Shown here: piece after piece, positions 7,800-14,928 of the stretch
How the letters are laid out: every line of letters starts with the position of its first letter
How positions within the stretch are numbered: the stretch's first letter is position 1
IMG/VR virus record: IMGVR_UViG_3300022932_000003
Span: 1-53,052 of that record
Source: a virus
Direction: 5' to 3' (one strand)
DNA: 53,052 nt
Notes under the pieces: model-generated
Database searches by the model: none
Told to the model about the DNA's origin: nothing
The model's input: the letters and a program-made list of their open reading frames with translations, nothing else
Translations under genes and position numbers: made by a program

Positions 7800-7991
7800 T
7801 TAAGTAATTTTAATTGAATTTGAAACATTTGGTGTAATATGGATACTAGAATCAGCAGAGCCATAAACTTTTATAATTTCAAGGTTTTTAAATTTATCTA
7901 CTGAAATTCTAAATTCTGTATCATCATCAACAATTACTGTAATATGACGCGCCTGAAGAATTATTTCTGAATTATCGTGCTTATATTCCAT
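7800..7991 (-). CDS. Hypothetical small protein, first gene behind structured leader
   Basis: 63-aa protein, beta-rich by appearance (ARHITVIVDDDTEFRISV), unrecognised. It is the first gene after promoter P2 and follows a roughly 125-nt RNA leader with two hairpins and complementary loops, so its translation is the most likely target of any leader-based control. It is 2 nt from the next gene. Confidence 0.75.
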   Translation of the reverse strand: MEYKHDNSEIILQARHITVIVDDDTEFRISVDKFKNLEIIKVYGSADSSIHITPNVSNSIKIT

Positions 7992-8120
7992 AATAAAAAG
8001 TATTAAATAGCAAAATCCTATCAGTTTGGCAAAGATGTGAGACGTGCCGCCCTGATAGGACTTGTATAATATTTTCCGTTATGTTACTGTAGTTTGGTAT
8101 TGCGTCTCACTTCAATACAG
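7992..8120 (-). ncRNA. Structured 5' leader A with kissing-loop/pseudoknot
   Basis: The transcript from promoter P2 should begin near 8119. Hairpin 1 pairs 8113-8118 with 8097-8102 (GTATTG/CAATAC), and its loop contains GTGAGACG (on the plus strand, CGTCTCAC at 8103-8110). Hairpin 2 pairs 8052-8059 with 8017-8024 (CCTATCAG/CTGATAGG, 8 bp, plus an inner GGC/GCC), and its loop carries CGTCTCAC (8037-8044), the exact 8-nt complement of loop 1. The order 1-2-1'-2' makes a pseudoknot or kissing complex. The hairpin base is about 25 nt before the start codon at 7991. No known riboswitch class is recognised. Confidence 0.72.
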
Positions 8121-8123
8121 TAG

Positions 8124-8183
8124 CAAAAATACACATTTATTTCAATGTACAAACAATTTAAGTTAATTTATAATGATTTTAAA
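8124..8183 (-). promoter_or_regulatory. Promoter P2 with 17-bp palindrome
   Basis: The palindrome TTTATAATGATTTTAAA is at 8167-8183, touching the stop codon of the upstream gene (8184). The -7 box TATTTTTG (minus strand) is at 8124-8131, exactly 35 bp away. A TTTG lies 18 bp upstream of the -7 box, so both elements of the Bacteroidetes consensus are present. It drives the leader A operon. Confidence 0.78.
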
Positions 8184-8492
8184 TTATTCTAAAATAGGAT
8201 CTTGGTGAACCGGAGCAATGCTTCTGATTGTTTTTTGTCTTTTAATCTTAAGTTCCTCAGGCAGAAAATCCCCAAATTCCCAAATCATATTTTTTTTAGC
8301 AAGAATATGATGTGTTTTATTTACATCGAAATCTTTAGCAAGAATATTCCATGCTGTACCTTTGGTTAAGCCTTTGTTTACTGTAGCAACTTTTGTCCAA
8401 TCAGTTATTTTTGATTTGGCATTTTCGAACATTTCTTTAATTTGTTCGTTAGTTATAGTTTCCGCTATTTTTCTTGCGTCATTTCTGTTCAT
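8184..8492 (-). CDS. Hypothetical protein
   Basis: 102-aa helical protein starting MNRNDARKIAETITNEQ, unrecognised. GLTKGTAWNILAKDFDVN may form a helix-turn-helix-like unit, but I cannot confirm it. It is the last gene of the long 13857-8184 operon and its stop codon abuts the P2 palindrome. Confidence 0.72.
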   Translation of the reverse strand: MNRNDARKIAETITNEQIKEMFENAKSKITDWTKVATVNKGLTKGTAWNILAKDFDVNKTHHILAKKNMIWEFGDFLPEELKIKRQKTIRSIAPVHQDPILE

Positions 8493-8509
8493 AATAATAA
8501 ATTTTTAAA

Positions 8510-8764
8510 TTACTTTTCTTTTTCCACTTCCTGGATCATATCAAATAAGTCGATCTGATTTTCCGGTTGAGGTTTTAAATTTGAAACTTTCGTTTTTAAT
8601 TGAACTTTTATTTCATCACACCATATTTTATAAGGGTGTCGGGCGCGTTCTCCATAAGGATATGCAGCGTATAAAGCCTTTTTTATCTCTTGTGGTGTTT
8701 TTCCTTTATTATTAGCAATTACTTTTGCTATAATGGGCGATGCGTGTTCTCTCCATGTTGGCAT
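8510..8764 (-). CDS. Small conserved phage protein with clamp-binding motif
   Basis: 84-aa protein starting MPTWREHASPIIAKVI, with PQEIKKALYAAYPYGERARHPYKIW. This pattern recurs in Bacteroidetes phages as an uncharacterised protein. Residues about 69-73 read QIDLF inside ENQIDLFDMI, a good match to the beta-clamp-binding pentapeptide. It is flanked by other small genes, downstream of the SF2 helicase gene. Confidence 0.75.
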   Translation of the reverse strand: MPTWREHASPIIAKVIANNKGKTPQEIKKALYAAYPYGERARHPYKIWCDEIKVQLKTKVSNLKPQPENQIDLFDMIQEVEKEK

Positions 8765-8769
8765 GATTT

Positions 8770-9003
8770 CTAAACTAAATATCCAAATGCATAAGCAGCA
8801 GCTTCACCAATATCACCTAAATCACCTTCGGAATCTTCATCTTCATAAAACTTACCAATTTTTTTATCTAATTTATCCCATTTATTACTAACTTTTTGTA
8901 GCGAATTAAGTGTTTGTAAAATTTCGGTTACTGTCATTTGAACCCCGTTTTTTAATATTGCAGCACCATCGCCGGCAATACCTTCTGTGTATTCTACTTT
9001 CAT
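8770..9003 (-). CDS. Hypothetical acidic small protein
   Basis: 77-aa protein from the ATG at 9001-9003 (MKVEYTEGIAGDGAAILKNG). A longer upstream frame exists but would overlap the preceding gene, so I prefer the shorter start. The C-terminal third is strongly acidic (DEDSEGDLGDIGEAAA). Function unknown. Confidence 0.68.
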   Translation of the reverse strand: MKVEYTEGIAGDGAAILKNGVQMTVTEILQTLNSLQKVSNKWDKLDKKIGKFYEDEDSEGDLGDIGEAAAYAFGYLV

Positions 9004-9022
9004 AATAATTTTATTTAAATAT

Positions 9023-9211
9023 TTATAATTTACTTCGTTCAATAATTTCTGTAAAACAATTTTCGAAATCATCATCAGATAAATTTCTAATATCTTCGAA
9101 TGTTACTGAAGCGACAAACTTACCAAATTTAAGTATAAAAGAACTTTCAGCCATTTCAAAGCCATATTTTTTTAATTTTCTGATTCTGTTTTCTATTTCT
9201 TGATTATTCAT
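9023..9211 (-). CDS. Hypothetical small protein
   Basis: 62-aa protein (MNNQEIENRIRKLKKYG at its N-terminus), basic first helix and acidic C-terminal half. Unrecognised. It sits 6 nt downstream of the helicase gene in the same operon. Confidence 0.68.
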   Translation of the reverse strand: MNNQEIENRIRKLKKYGFEMAESSFILKFGKFVASVTFEDIRNLSDDDFENCFTEIIERSKL

Positions 9212-9217
9212 AAGAAT

Positions 9218-10393
9218 TTATTTAATTAATGGAACATTTGTTAATTGTTTGCCATTATTCCAAATAGAAAATAGCCCTTTTTTAACCTCTTTGATGATCA
9301 TTGTTTCAATTTTACCAAAGAAATTGATATTACCTCCTAAATCTATAATCCAACCTTCTTTTTTAGTTCCATCAGGATAAGTAAAAATCCTCATTACACG
9401 GCCAACAATTTGATAATACAATGCTAATGACATTGTTGAACGGGCAATTAAAACAGATTCTAATCCAGGAAAATCAAATCCGGTTGTTAAAACTCCGACA
9501 TTAACTAAACATTTTATCCTACCTTTTTTAAAATCCATCAATATACGTTCTCGATCTTTTGTCTTAGTTTCACCTGTTAAAATTACCGCACCTGAAATGT
9601 TTCTAGTGACAATTGTGGCTTCTTCAATCATAGCACAAAAAATCAATATATTATTTCTTTTAGCAAGTATCTTTTTAGCATATCTAACGATGTGGCCAGG
9701 CATATCTATACTTTTATATAATCTGTTTAAACTCGCTGTTGTAAAGTCTGTTCCTGAGCTATTAACTTCTAATTTAGAACGGTCAACAACATCAAAAGAA
9801 TAATATTGTAATTTAGCCAAATAACCCGCATCAAAAAGGACAGAGTTTTGAACGAAATATAAAACATCATGAAAGATTTTAGGGCGTGTTCTTGTGATAA
9901 ATTTTAGTTGAGCCCCATAAGAATCATTTGAAAGCCTATAAGGTGTAGCGGTCAAACCTAAAACTTTTGCATTTGAAAAATAACTAATCAATTTTTCATA
10001 CATGCCGCCTTTAGCATTTACTAAATGGCATTCATCAATTAAAATATTTTCGGTTCCTTCAAACAAATAAAGTTTTTCTATAATACTACCAATCGTACAA
10101 AATGTGATTTTACCAATTCTTTTTTCTCCAATAGATGCCGAATAAATATTAGCATAACCGCCGCTTTTTATAAATTTTTCAAAGTTCTGTTCTAAAATTT
10201 CCTTTGATGGCTGAAGTACTATTGTGTTTCCTTGAACGCCATTCAATATTTTTGCAATTACAACCGATTTTCCGGATCCTGTTGGCAAAATTAATATTGC
10301 ATTCTTTCTAGTTTTGGTCTTTTGTTTTGATTGGAAGTAATTTATACCAGACTGAATCGCATCAGTCTGGTATTGTCTGTCTTGAAAAACCAT
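9218..10393 (-). CDS. SF2 DEAD/DEAH-box helicase
   Basis: 391-aa superfamily-2 DNA/RNA helicase. Motifs in order: Q-like QYQTDAI, Walker A LPTGSGKS (residues 36-43), Walker B DECH (120-123), motif III TATP (148-151), and motif VI QIVGRVMR (328-335) with its arginine fingers. The size and layout resemble phage UvsW/RadD-like helicases that remodel replication and recombination forks. The start codon of this gene overlaps the stop of the upstream gene by 1 nt (TAATG). The ATPase residues are all intact. Confidence 0.9.
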   Translation of the reverse strand: MVFQDRQYQTDAIQSGINYFQSKQKTKTRKNAILILPTGSGKSVVIAKILNGVQGNTIVLQPSKEILEQNFEKFIKSGGYANIYSASIGEKRIGKITFCTIGSIIEKLYLFEGTENILIDECHLVNAKGGMYEKLISYFSNAKVLGLTATPYRLSNDSYGAQLKFITRTRPKIFHDVLYFVQNSVLFDAGYLAKLQYYSFDVVDRSKLEVNSSGTDFTTASLNRLYKSIDMPGHIVRYAKKILAKRNNILIFCAMIEEATIVTRNISGAVILTGETKTKDRERILMDFKKGRIKCLVNVGVLTTGFDFPGLESVLIARSTMSLALYYQIVGRVMRIFTYPDGTKKEGWIIDLGGNINFFGKIETMIIKEVKKGLFSIWNNGKQLTNVPLIK

Positions 10394-11001
10394 TAATCTT
10401 CTATTTTACCGCCTTCCAAATCCTGAGCATCCTCTTCTTCAAAAGAATCAATCATTGAAAGCTGCTCTAGTTTTGGCGCTGATTTACCATTCATATAGGC
10501 TTCGACTTCATTCAAAGCAATACGCAGCCTTTCGTTTAATTCTTCAATGTACAAATAAGTACCATCAAGTTTAATTTTAGGCAAAGGATAACTTACAACT
10601 CCATTTATTAATGACTTACGTCCACTCAAAACAACTGATCTGTTTTCGTCGAATCCTGTAATCTTAAAAGATGTTACTGTGTAACGAACTAAATCGGGGT
10701 GCTCTTCTAATTTTGCAATCGGCGTTTGATTGTTTACATCAAGATCATTTTTGAAATAATCATCAATATGCATGAAGAAAATATCAAGTTCCGAAAATGC
10801 ATTGTTTAGATCATCATGCACCAAATGAACGCCTTTTCTCGAAAGTTCGTCACCTCTTGTTTTTCCTGTTAGCAGTTCGTAAGAATAGGTACATTGATGA
10901 TCTTTTAGCGTTGCGCCTTTGATTTCAATATCTCTTTGAACTTCTGAAGTTTCTAATGCATTTAAAAATTTATCTGCATCAATTGTAATGGATTTTCCCA
11001 T
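10393..11001 (-). CDS. Hypothetical protein, possible single-strand-binding-like
   Basis: 202-aa protein starting MGKSITIDADKFLNALE. The body is beta-rich (VRYTVTSFKITGFDENRSVVLSG...). The C-terminus contains EQLSMI, a weak clamp-motif look-alike, followed by an acidic tail (SFEEEDAQDLEGG) reminiscent of SSB-type tails. Location next to a helicase supports a DNA-metabolism role, but I do not recognise the family. It follows structured RNA B by 44 nt. Confidence 0.7.
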   Translation of the reverse strand: MGKSITIDADKFLNALETSEVQRDIEIKGATLKDHQCTYSYELLTGKTRGDELSRKGVHLVHDDLNNAFSELDIFFMHIDDYFKNDLDVNNQTPIAKLEEHPDLVRYTVTSFKITGFDENRSVVLSGRKSLINGVVSYPLPKIKLDGTYLYIEELNERLRIALNEVEAYMNGKSAPKLEQLSMIDSFEEEDAQDLEGGKIED

Positions 11002-11039
11002 GATTTAAATATTTAATTATTATTGATTAAGTGTTAAAA

Positions 11040-11143
11040 AGTAGAAATTCCCTAAAGGGCTATTGTCGGATAGCTGATCTTTAGGGAATTCTGATATGTC
11101 TTACATTGTGATTAATCCGACAATAAACCACTAGACAAATATA
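11040..11143 (-). ncRNA. Structured RNA leader B with complementary loops and its own -7 box
   Basis: A minus-strand TATATTTG box is at 11136-11143; no good -33 was found. The RNA that would start near 11131 first shows TATTGTCGGA (11116-11125), within a weak hairpin GTGGTT/AATCAC. Next comes a 12-bp perfect hairpin (11079-11090 with 11046-11057, AATTCCCTAAAG/CTTTAGGGAATT) whose loop holds TCCGACAATA (11061-11070), the exact 10-nt complement. The layout parallels leader A: a small hairpin, a linker, a long hairpin, and loop-to-loop pairing. It precedes the gene starting at 11001 by 44 nt. Confidence 0.68.
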
Positions 11144-11148
11144 AGAAT

Positions 11149-11397
11149 TTAATCGTATAAACGGAATGAATTTCCAATCATTAAAAGAAAATTTGCACAA
11201 TCTGCTAAATGTTCTTTTATTCTTTCTCGATCGCCTTGTTGAATTGCGCGACTTAATTTATCTTCATGATAATCTAATTCCTGAAGCTGCGAATGTACAT
11301 TATTCCATGTTCGCCAATCTCCTTTATTTTTATTTGCATCTAATTCGTTTTTCATTGATTTTGCAAATTCATCTACTAATTCATTTTGGTTTTTCAT
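11149..11397 (-). CDS. MazG-like protein
   Basis: 82-aa protein. The pattern ELDYHEDKLSRAIQQGDRERIKEHLADCANFLLMIG matches the core of MazG-like NTP pyrophosphohydrolases (acidic helix residues and ADxANF). These phage enzymes trim nucleotide pools or reduce ppGpp-like signals. It is short for a full enzyme, so it would act as a multimer. It lies just upstream of RNA B in the operon. Confidence 0.65.
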   Translation of the reverse strand: MKNQNELVDEFAKSMKNELDANKNKGDWRTWNNVHSQLQELDYHEDKLSRAIQQGDRERIKEHLADCANFLLMIGNSFRLYD

Positions 11398-11399
11398 AA

Positions 11400-11840
11400 T
11401 TACAAATATTGCTTATTATTTTCAACTGTTATTTTGATTTCATCGATCAAAGAAAGATCGTGCGGATCAGGAAGATAAATTCCGGCTTCTTTCGATGCGT
11501 AATCCCGGAAGCGGTCAATACAAAGTGTCATTTCTTTTGTGTTGAGGTTAGCAGTTGATCGCCAACGTTGCAACACAACTAAACCTTTATCAACTTCACC
11601 ATCGTAAAACGTATCAGGATTTACAATTTTCTTAAATATTTCCTGTTTTACCTCAGCAGTTGTGTAACCCGTTTCATGTGCGAAAAATTGTAATATAAGA
11701 TGCAGGAATGAATTCTGACTTATTGACCTGGTTCGCTTCTTTTCGGTAAGTTCAAAAACTTTTCCGTTCGCAATTAAGAACTGTAATCTTTGAATTGCTC
11801 GTTGTTGGTCGATCTTTTTAGATCCGTTGTAAACGCTCAT
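11400..11840 (-). CDS. ninB: NinB-like recombination protein
   Basis: 146-aa protein resembling phage NinB, a single-strand-binding recombination mediator. Typical pieces are RSISQNSFLHLILQFFAHE, GYTTAEVKQEIFK, and RSTANLNTKEMTLCIDRF with IYLPDP near the C-terminus. It overlaps the upstream gene by 4 nt. With NinG and RecT it suggests lambda-type homologous recombination. Confidence 0.78.
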   Translation of the reverse strand: MSVYNGSKKIDQQRAIQRLQFLIANGKVFELTEKKRTRSISQNSFLHLILQFFAHETGYTTAEVKQEIFKKIVNPDTFYDGEVDKGLVVLQRWRSTANLNTKEMTLCIDRFRDYASKEAGIYLPDPHDLSLIDEIKITVENNKQYL

Positions 11841-12091
11841 GGCTTAAACTTAACATTTACTGACTTTGCTAAATATTGAAATAAACGTTGTCCTTCAAAA
11901 CCATATCCTACATAATATTCCACAAATTCTTTGTCGTATAAGCCTTCTAAATATTCTAATTTTATTTCTTTTATTAAATACTCTCCTATTCTATGCGATC
12001 TATAGTATTGATCATCATTTAGAATATACACTTCAAGTGTTTCAGGGCGACTTGAAAAAGCCTCTGTAATTGATTTTATTTTTTGGTTCAT
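11837..12091 (-). CDS. Hypothetical protein
   Basis: 84-aa protein rich in Tyr and acidic residues (MNQKIKSITEAFSSRPE at its start; YVGYGFEGQRLFQYLAK later). Unrecognised. It is translationally coupled to the NinB-like gene by a 4-nt overlap. Confidence 0.7.
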   Translation of the reverse strand: MNQKIKSITEAFSSRPETLEVYILNDDQYYRSHRIGEYLIKEIKLEYLEGLYDKEFVEYYVGYGFEGQRLFQYLAKSVNVKFKP

Positions 12092-12093
12092 TT

Positions 12094-12429
12094 CTAATCA
12101 AATTTAAGTTCTTTTTTAAATAAACATGAATGCAAATTTTGAAGTTCGTGAGCATAATCCAAACGCGTTCCTGTATTGATATGCGTAAACTTTTCACCTG
12201 AAACAAATATTGCAGAATTATCTTCGAACGATCCCAATGAATAGGTTTTGTTTATGCATTTCAATTGCTTGTAACCTGCTTTTTTTAGCCAATCAATTGA
12301 TAACGGGATTGGTTTATATGGGTGCTTGGGATTATCTACAATATTTTCAATAATGTATTTATCTACAATTAATATCTTTGCTACTCCTTGAATATAATTT
12401 CCAATTTTCACATCAGTTGATTTTATCAT
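12094..12429 (-). CDS. Conserved Bacteroidetes phage protein
   Basis: 111-aa protein of a recurring Bacteroidetes phage type: IGNYIQGVAKILIVD, then KPIPLSIDWLKKAGY in the middle and AHELQNLHSCLFKKEL at the C-terminus, the latter close to the common HxLQNLYFALTGEEL ending. No biochemical function is known to me. Its position within a recombination/helper operon is consistent with an accessory role. Confidence 0.75.
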   Translation of the reverse strand: MIKSTDVKIGNYIQGVAKILIVDKYIIENIVDNPKHPYKPIPLSIDWLKKAGYKQLKCINKTYSLGSFEDNSAIFVSGEKFTHINTGTRLDYAHELQNLHSCLFKKELKFD

Positions 12430-12434
12430 AATAA

Positions 12435-12575
12435 TTAATTTAAGCAGATTCCAATTTCTTTAATAATTTTATCAATCAGTTCTTTGTTAGTTTTGCAAAA
12501 TATAAAACGCTTTTCAGGACTCAACCGTGAATCTAAATCACGGTTGAGGTTGCGGAATATTTCGTTAGTTTTCAT
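12435..12575 (-). CDS. Small hypothetical protein (46 aa)
   Basis: Short frame beginning MKTNEIFRNLNRDLDSR and ending IGICLN. Its ATG overlaps the stop of the upstream gene in an ATGA arrangement and it fills the otherwise empty 140-nt gap, both of which support it. A perfect inverted repeat (AACCGTGA..TCACGGTT) lies inside it and may form an mRNA hairpin. Function unknown. Confidence 0.6.
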   Translation of the reverse strand: MKTNEIFRNLNRDLDSRLSPEKRFIFCKTNKELIDKIIKEIGICLN

Positions 12576-13060
12576 GATGTGTAAATTTCTTTAAATAAAT
12601 ATTTTAATGATCTTTCGGTTAATTTAAACTTTTCGTCTTTTTTGTTTGCATAACGGATAACATCAATTAAAGTTTTAGGTGTCCAAGGTGTTACATTTGA
12701 AATAGTTATTCTTGTCCAATGATCTTTAGAATCTGTGTACATTTTACCTTCGTTTCTTAGTTCTATATTACCTGTAACTAATTTCATGTTTATAGCTTTT
12801 TTGTAAATTCTATCAGGAACTTGAACAAATATTCCGTATCGACTGTTGTCAAATTCATAATAACCGCACTTTCCGTTTACTAAATACAATTCATTTCCAA
12901 AATTATCAACCTCCCAAATAAACTTAGTTTGGAACGGTGCGCTTATGAATTTAATGTATCTAATGATAAAATCATATCTCAAATCTTTTGAAACTTTTAT
13001 TTTTTGAATATTTTTAATAAAAACTTCTAATGGTTCTAAATAAAGCAGTTCTTCTTTCAT
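12572..13060 (-). CDS. Hypothetical protein
   Basis: 162-aa protein, aromatic-rich and beta-like in the middle (FGNELYLVNGKCGYYEFDN), with a C-terminal helix pair. Unrecognised. It starts MKEELLYLEPLEVFIKN and is coupled to the 46-aa frame downstream. Confidence 0.72.
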   Translation of the reverse strand: MKEELLYLEPLEVFIKNIQKIKVSKDLRYDFIIRYIKFISAPFQTKFIWEVDNFGNELYLVNGKCGYYEFDNSRYGIFVQVPDRIYKKAINMKLVTGNIELRNEGKMYTDSKDHWTRITISNVTPWTPKTLIDVIRYANKKDEKFKLTERSLKYLFKEIYTS

Positions 13061-13081
13061 AATTTTTGTTTTAATTGTTAT

Positions 13082-13279
13082 TTATCTGTTGTAACGCTCG
13101 GTTAAATAATTTTTAATTCTTGTGTAACGAGCAATATTATTGTGTGAATTTTCAATAGAAAAATAATTAGTTGCAAAAGAATTTATAAAAGCTTCAGCGT
13201 TTTCAATACATCTATCGCATTCCTCAATCATTTCAATGATAGCTAATTTTCTTTGGTGGTATTTTTTTTGATCTTGCAT
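13082..13279 (-). CDS. Hypothetical small helical protein
   Basis: 65-aa protein, MQDQKKYHQRKLAIIEMIE at the start, predicted as two amphipathic helices. Unrecognised; belongs to the 13857-8184 operon. Confidence 0.68.
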   Translation of the reverse strand: MQDQKKYHQRKLAIIEMIEECDRCIENAEAFINSFATNYFSIENSHNNIARYTRIKNYLTERYNR

Positions 13280-13294
13280 GGTTTCTATTTTTTA

Positions 13295-13564
13295 TTAATT
13301 GATTAATGAATGATGTATTGGTATTGTAAAAAAAACTCTTTGTTCACTTCTTTCTACGTTTTTAAAAATTAATCTTCCTGAAATATAGGATTCTCCATTA
13401 TAGTAAGAAGAATCAATTATTATTTTGCATAGTTTAGGCACTTCTTTATATTTTTCAAAAACATATTTTTCTCCTTGCTCATTAACTCGGTATTCAGCAG
13501 GATTATCATAATCAATCTCATTATAATACTCTTTGGAATTATTTATTAGTATAATATTTTTCAT
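13295..13564 (-). CDS. Hypothetical protein
   Basis: 89-aa protein (MKNIILINNSKEYYNEID at the start), beta-rich with ISGRLIFKNVERSEQ. Unrecognised. It is 2 nt from the upstream gene. Confidence 0.7.
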   Translation of the reverse strand: MKNIILINNSKEYYNEIDYDNPAEYRVNEQGEKYVFEKYKEVPKLCKIIIDSSYYNGESYISGRLIFKNVERSEQRVFFTIPIHHSLIN

Positions 13565-13566
13565 GA

Positions 13567-13857
13567 CTAATCAAGATTAAGCGTATGTCCATCATAATAA
13601 GCTGCAGCATTTGAATTGCTTTCAACACTTCTAAAAGTTAAAGCAAAATCAACAGTATTAAATTGCTCATACATTTTTTTTGCTTCAAGCTTCTTTTTAG
13701 CCGTTGATGGTTTATTAGGAATTGAATTGTAAATAGCAACATAAAACTGTCTTTTAAAATCAGTCCATGCTTTTTTTAATGCCTTACCAAAAGTAATATT
13801 GTACTTTCTGAATAATGTCCAAGCTTGTGAAAAAATTTGTGATCTATTTGCTTTCAT
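13567..13857 (-). CDS. Small basic phage protein
   Basis: 96-aa protein from the ATG at 13855-13857 (MKANRSQIFSQAWTLFRK). A longer frame to 13923 runs through the promoter and is unlikely. ITFGKALKKAWTDFKR repeats the AW..F theme of small phage proteins of unknown function. The basic N-terminal half could bind nucleic acid. It is the first gene after promoter P3. Confidence 0.7.
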   Translation of the reverse strand: MKANRSQIFSQAWTLFRKYNITFGKALKKAWTDFKRQFYVAIYNSIPNKPSTAKKKLEAKKMYEQFNTVDFALTFRSVESNSNAAAYYDGHTLNLD

Positions 13858-13890
13858 GATGATAAATTTTAATTGTTTATTTCTATATGT

Positions 13891-13950
13891 CAAATGTATA
13901 AAATATTTGTATATAAAATACATTCAGTTGTAGTTTATACAGATTCTAAA
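13891..13950 (-). promoter_or_regulatory. Promoter P3 with 17-bp palindrome
   Basis: Palindrome TTTATACAGATTCTAAA at 13934-13950, then exactly 35 bp (starting CTACA on the minus strand), then the -7 box TACATTTG at 13891-13898. Drives the 13857-8184 operon. The upstream operon's terminator abuts it (13955). Confidence 0.72.
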
Positions 13951-13954
13951 TAAG

Positions 13955-13984
13955 AAAAGCCACTCGTTAAAGTGGCTTTTAAAA
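13955..13984. terminator. Intrinsic terminator
   Basis: Hairpin AAAAGCCACT/AGTGGCTTTT with a short loop and U-tracts readable on both strands. It lies 17 nt after the lipoprotein gene and ends the 17977-14001 operon before P3. Confidence 0.8.
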
Positions 13985-14000
13985 TAATTATTGTGATTTT

Positions 14001-14288
14001 TTATTTATTAGAAACGGCATTCAAACATGTCTGATTGTAAATTTGATACTCTCCATCCCATTCGCAAATTTCAAGAGTATAAACGAATCCTTTATTGTCT
14101 ATAACTTGATACGCTGCGAATCCTCCATTGAATCCCATACTAAGATTAGATTCGTAACCATCATATGAAACGATAGTATAACCACGTTCTTTTAAAAATT
14201 CAGGAGCATTTTTTTTAATACCTTCAATATCTCTGTAACAAGAAGTTAAACAAAGTATTGAAATTGCTAATAAAATTGTTTTTTTCAT
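14001..14288 (-). CDS. Small lipoprotein
   Basis: 95-aa protein with a classic lipoprotein signal: MKKTILLAISILCLTSC, lipobox LTSC with Cys17. The mature part (about 78 aa) is Tyr/Gly-rich with an additional Cys pair. Phage-encoded lipoproteins are often superinfection-exclusion or surface-modifying factors; that role here is inferred. It is the last gene of the RecT operon, just before the terminator. Confidence 0.78.
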   Translation of the reverse strand: MKKTILLAISILCLTSCYRDIEGIKKNAPEFLKERGYTIVSYDGYESNLSMGFNGGFAAYQVIDNKGFVYTLEICEWDGEYQIYNQTCLNAVSNK

Positions 14289-14307
14289 AAGTATTTGTAT
14301 TTATTAA

Positions 14308-14928
14308 TTAATTGTTTTTGCTTTCATGCAGCCGAATAAATTTTGAATCCGGACCGGCATTTTTAAATATAAAGTCCTTTGCTTGTTGTTCTGAAAGATG
14401 ACTATTCTTTGCGCCAATCTCATAAGCGAATTGTCCTTTACGTTGTTTTTCTTCTATCCTTGCATTTAATGATTCTTCACAATGATTGTGTTCAATCGCA
14501 TACAATGAATAGTTTAGCGCGGAAATACCTTCTAAAGTATAAGTATCTGTACAATGAATTATTTTAGTTTCACCTTTAAAAATTCTATAACCAAATGTTG
14601 GGCAATCATGATAAAGTGTTAAAGGCGAAACTTTAAAAACTCCATAATCATAAATTTTACCTGATTCTAAAACATCAAAGTTTTTTATTCCTGGTAATTT
14701 GTCTTTTAGGAATTCGCCACCGGCAAAACGTAAAGTCGGCCTTTCTGCTGCAAGTTTTTGAATAGTTGATAACTTTATATGATCCGTATGGTGATGCGTT
14801 AATAATACCAATTGAAGTTGCTTTTTATAGGGTTCAATCATCTTATATGAAATTCCCATATCTAAAGCAATTGTGTTTAGATAAATAACACAATTGCCTT
14901 GACTACCTGATTTTAGTATATTATACAT
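14308..14928 (-). CDS. Metallo-beta-lactamase-fold hydrolase
   Basis: 206-aa protein with the metal motif THHHTDH at residues 44-50 and further ligand candidates at HCTDT and the C-terminal RLHESKN. Phages often pair such MBL-fold proteins with RecT, where they are proposed to act as a nuclease partner. It overlaps RecT by 1 nt (TAATG), consistent with that pairing. The substrate is not determined by the sequence. Confidence 0.82.
   Translation of the reverse strand: MYNILKSGSQGNCVIYLNTIALDMGISYKMIEPYKKQLQLVLLTHHHTDHIKLSTIQKLAAERPTLRFAGGEFLKDKLPGIKNFDVLESGKIYDYGVFKVSPLTLYHDCPTFGYRIFKGETKIIHCTDTYTLEGISALNYSLYAIEHNHCEESLNARIEEKQRKGQFAYEIGAKNSHLSEQQAKDFIFKNAGPDSKFIRLHESKNN

Noticed and set aside
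13858-13923. N-terminal extension of the gene at 13567
   Set aside because: It runs through the -7 region of promoter P3; the ATG at 13857 is adequate.
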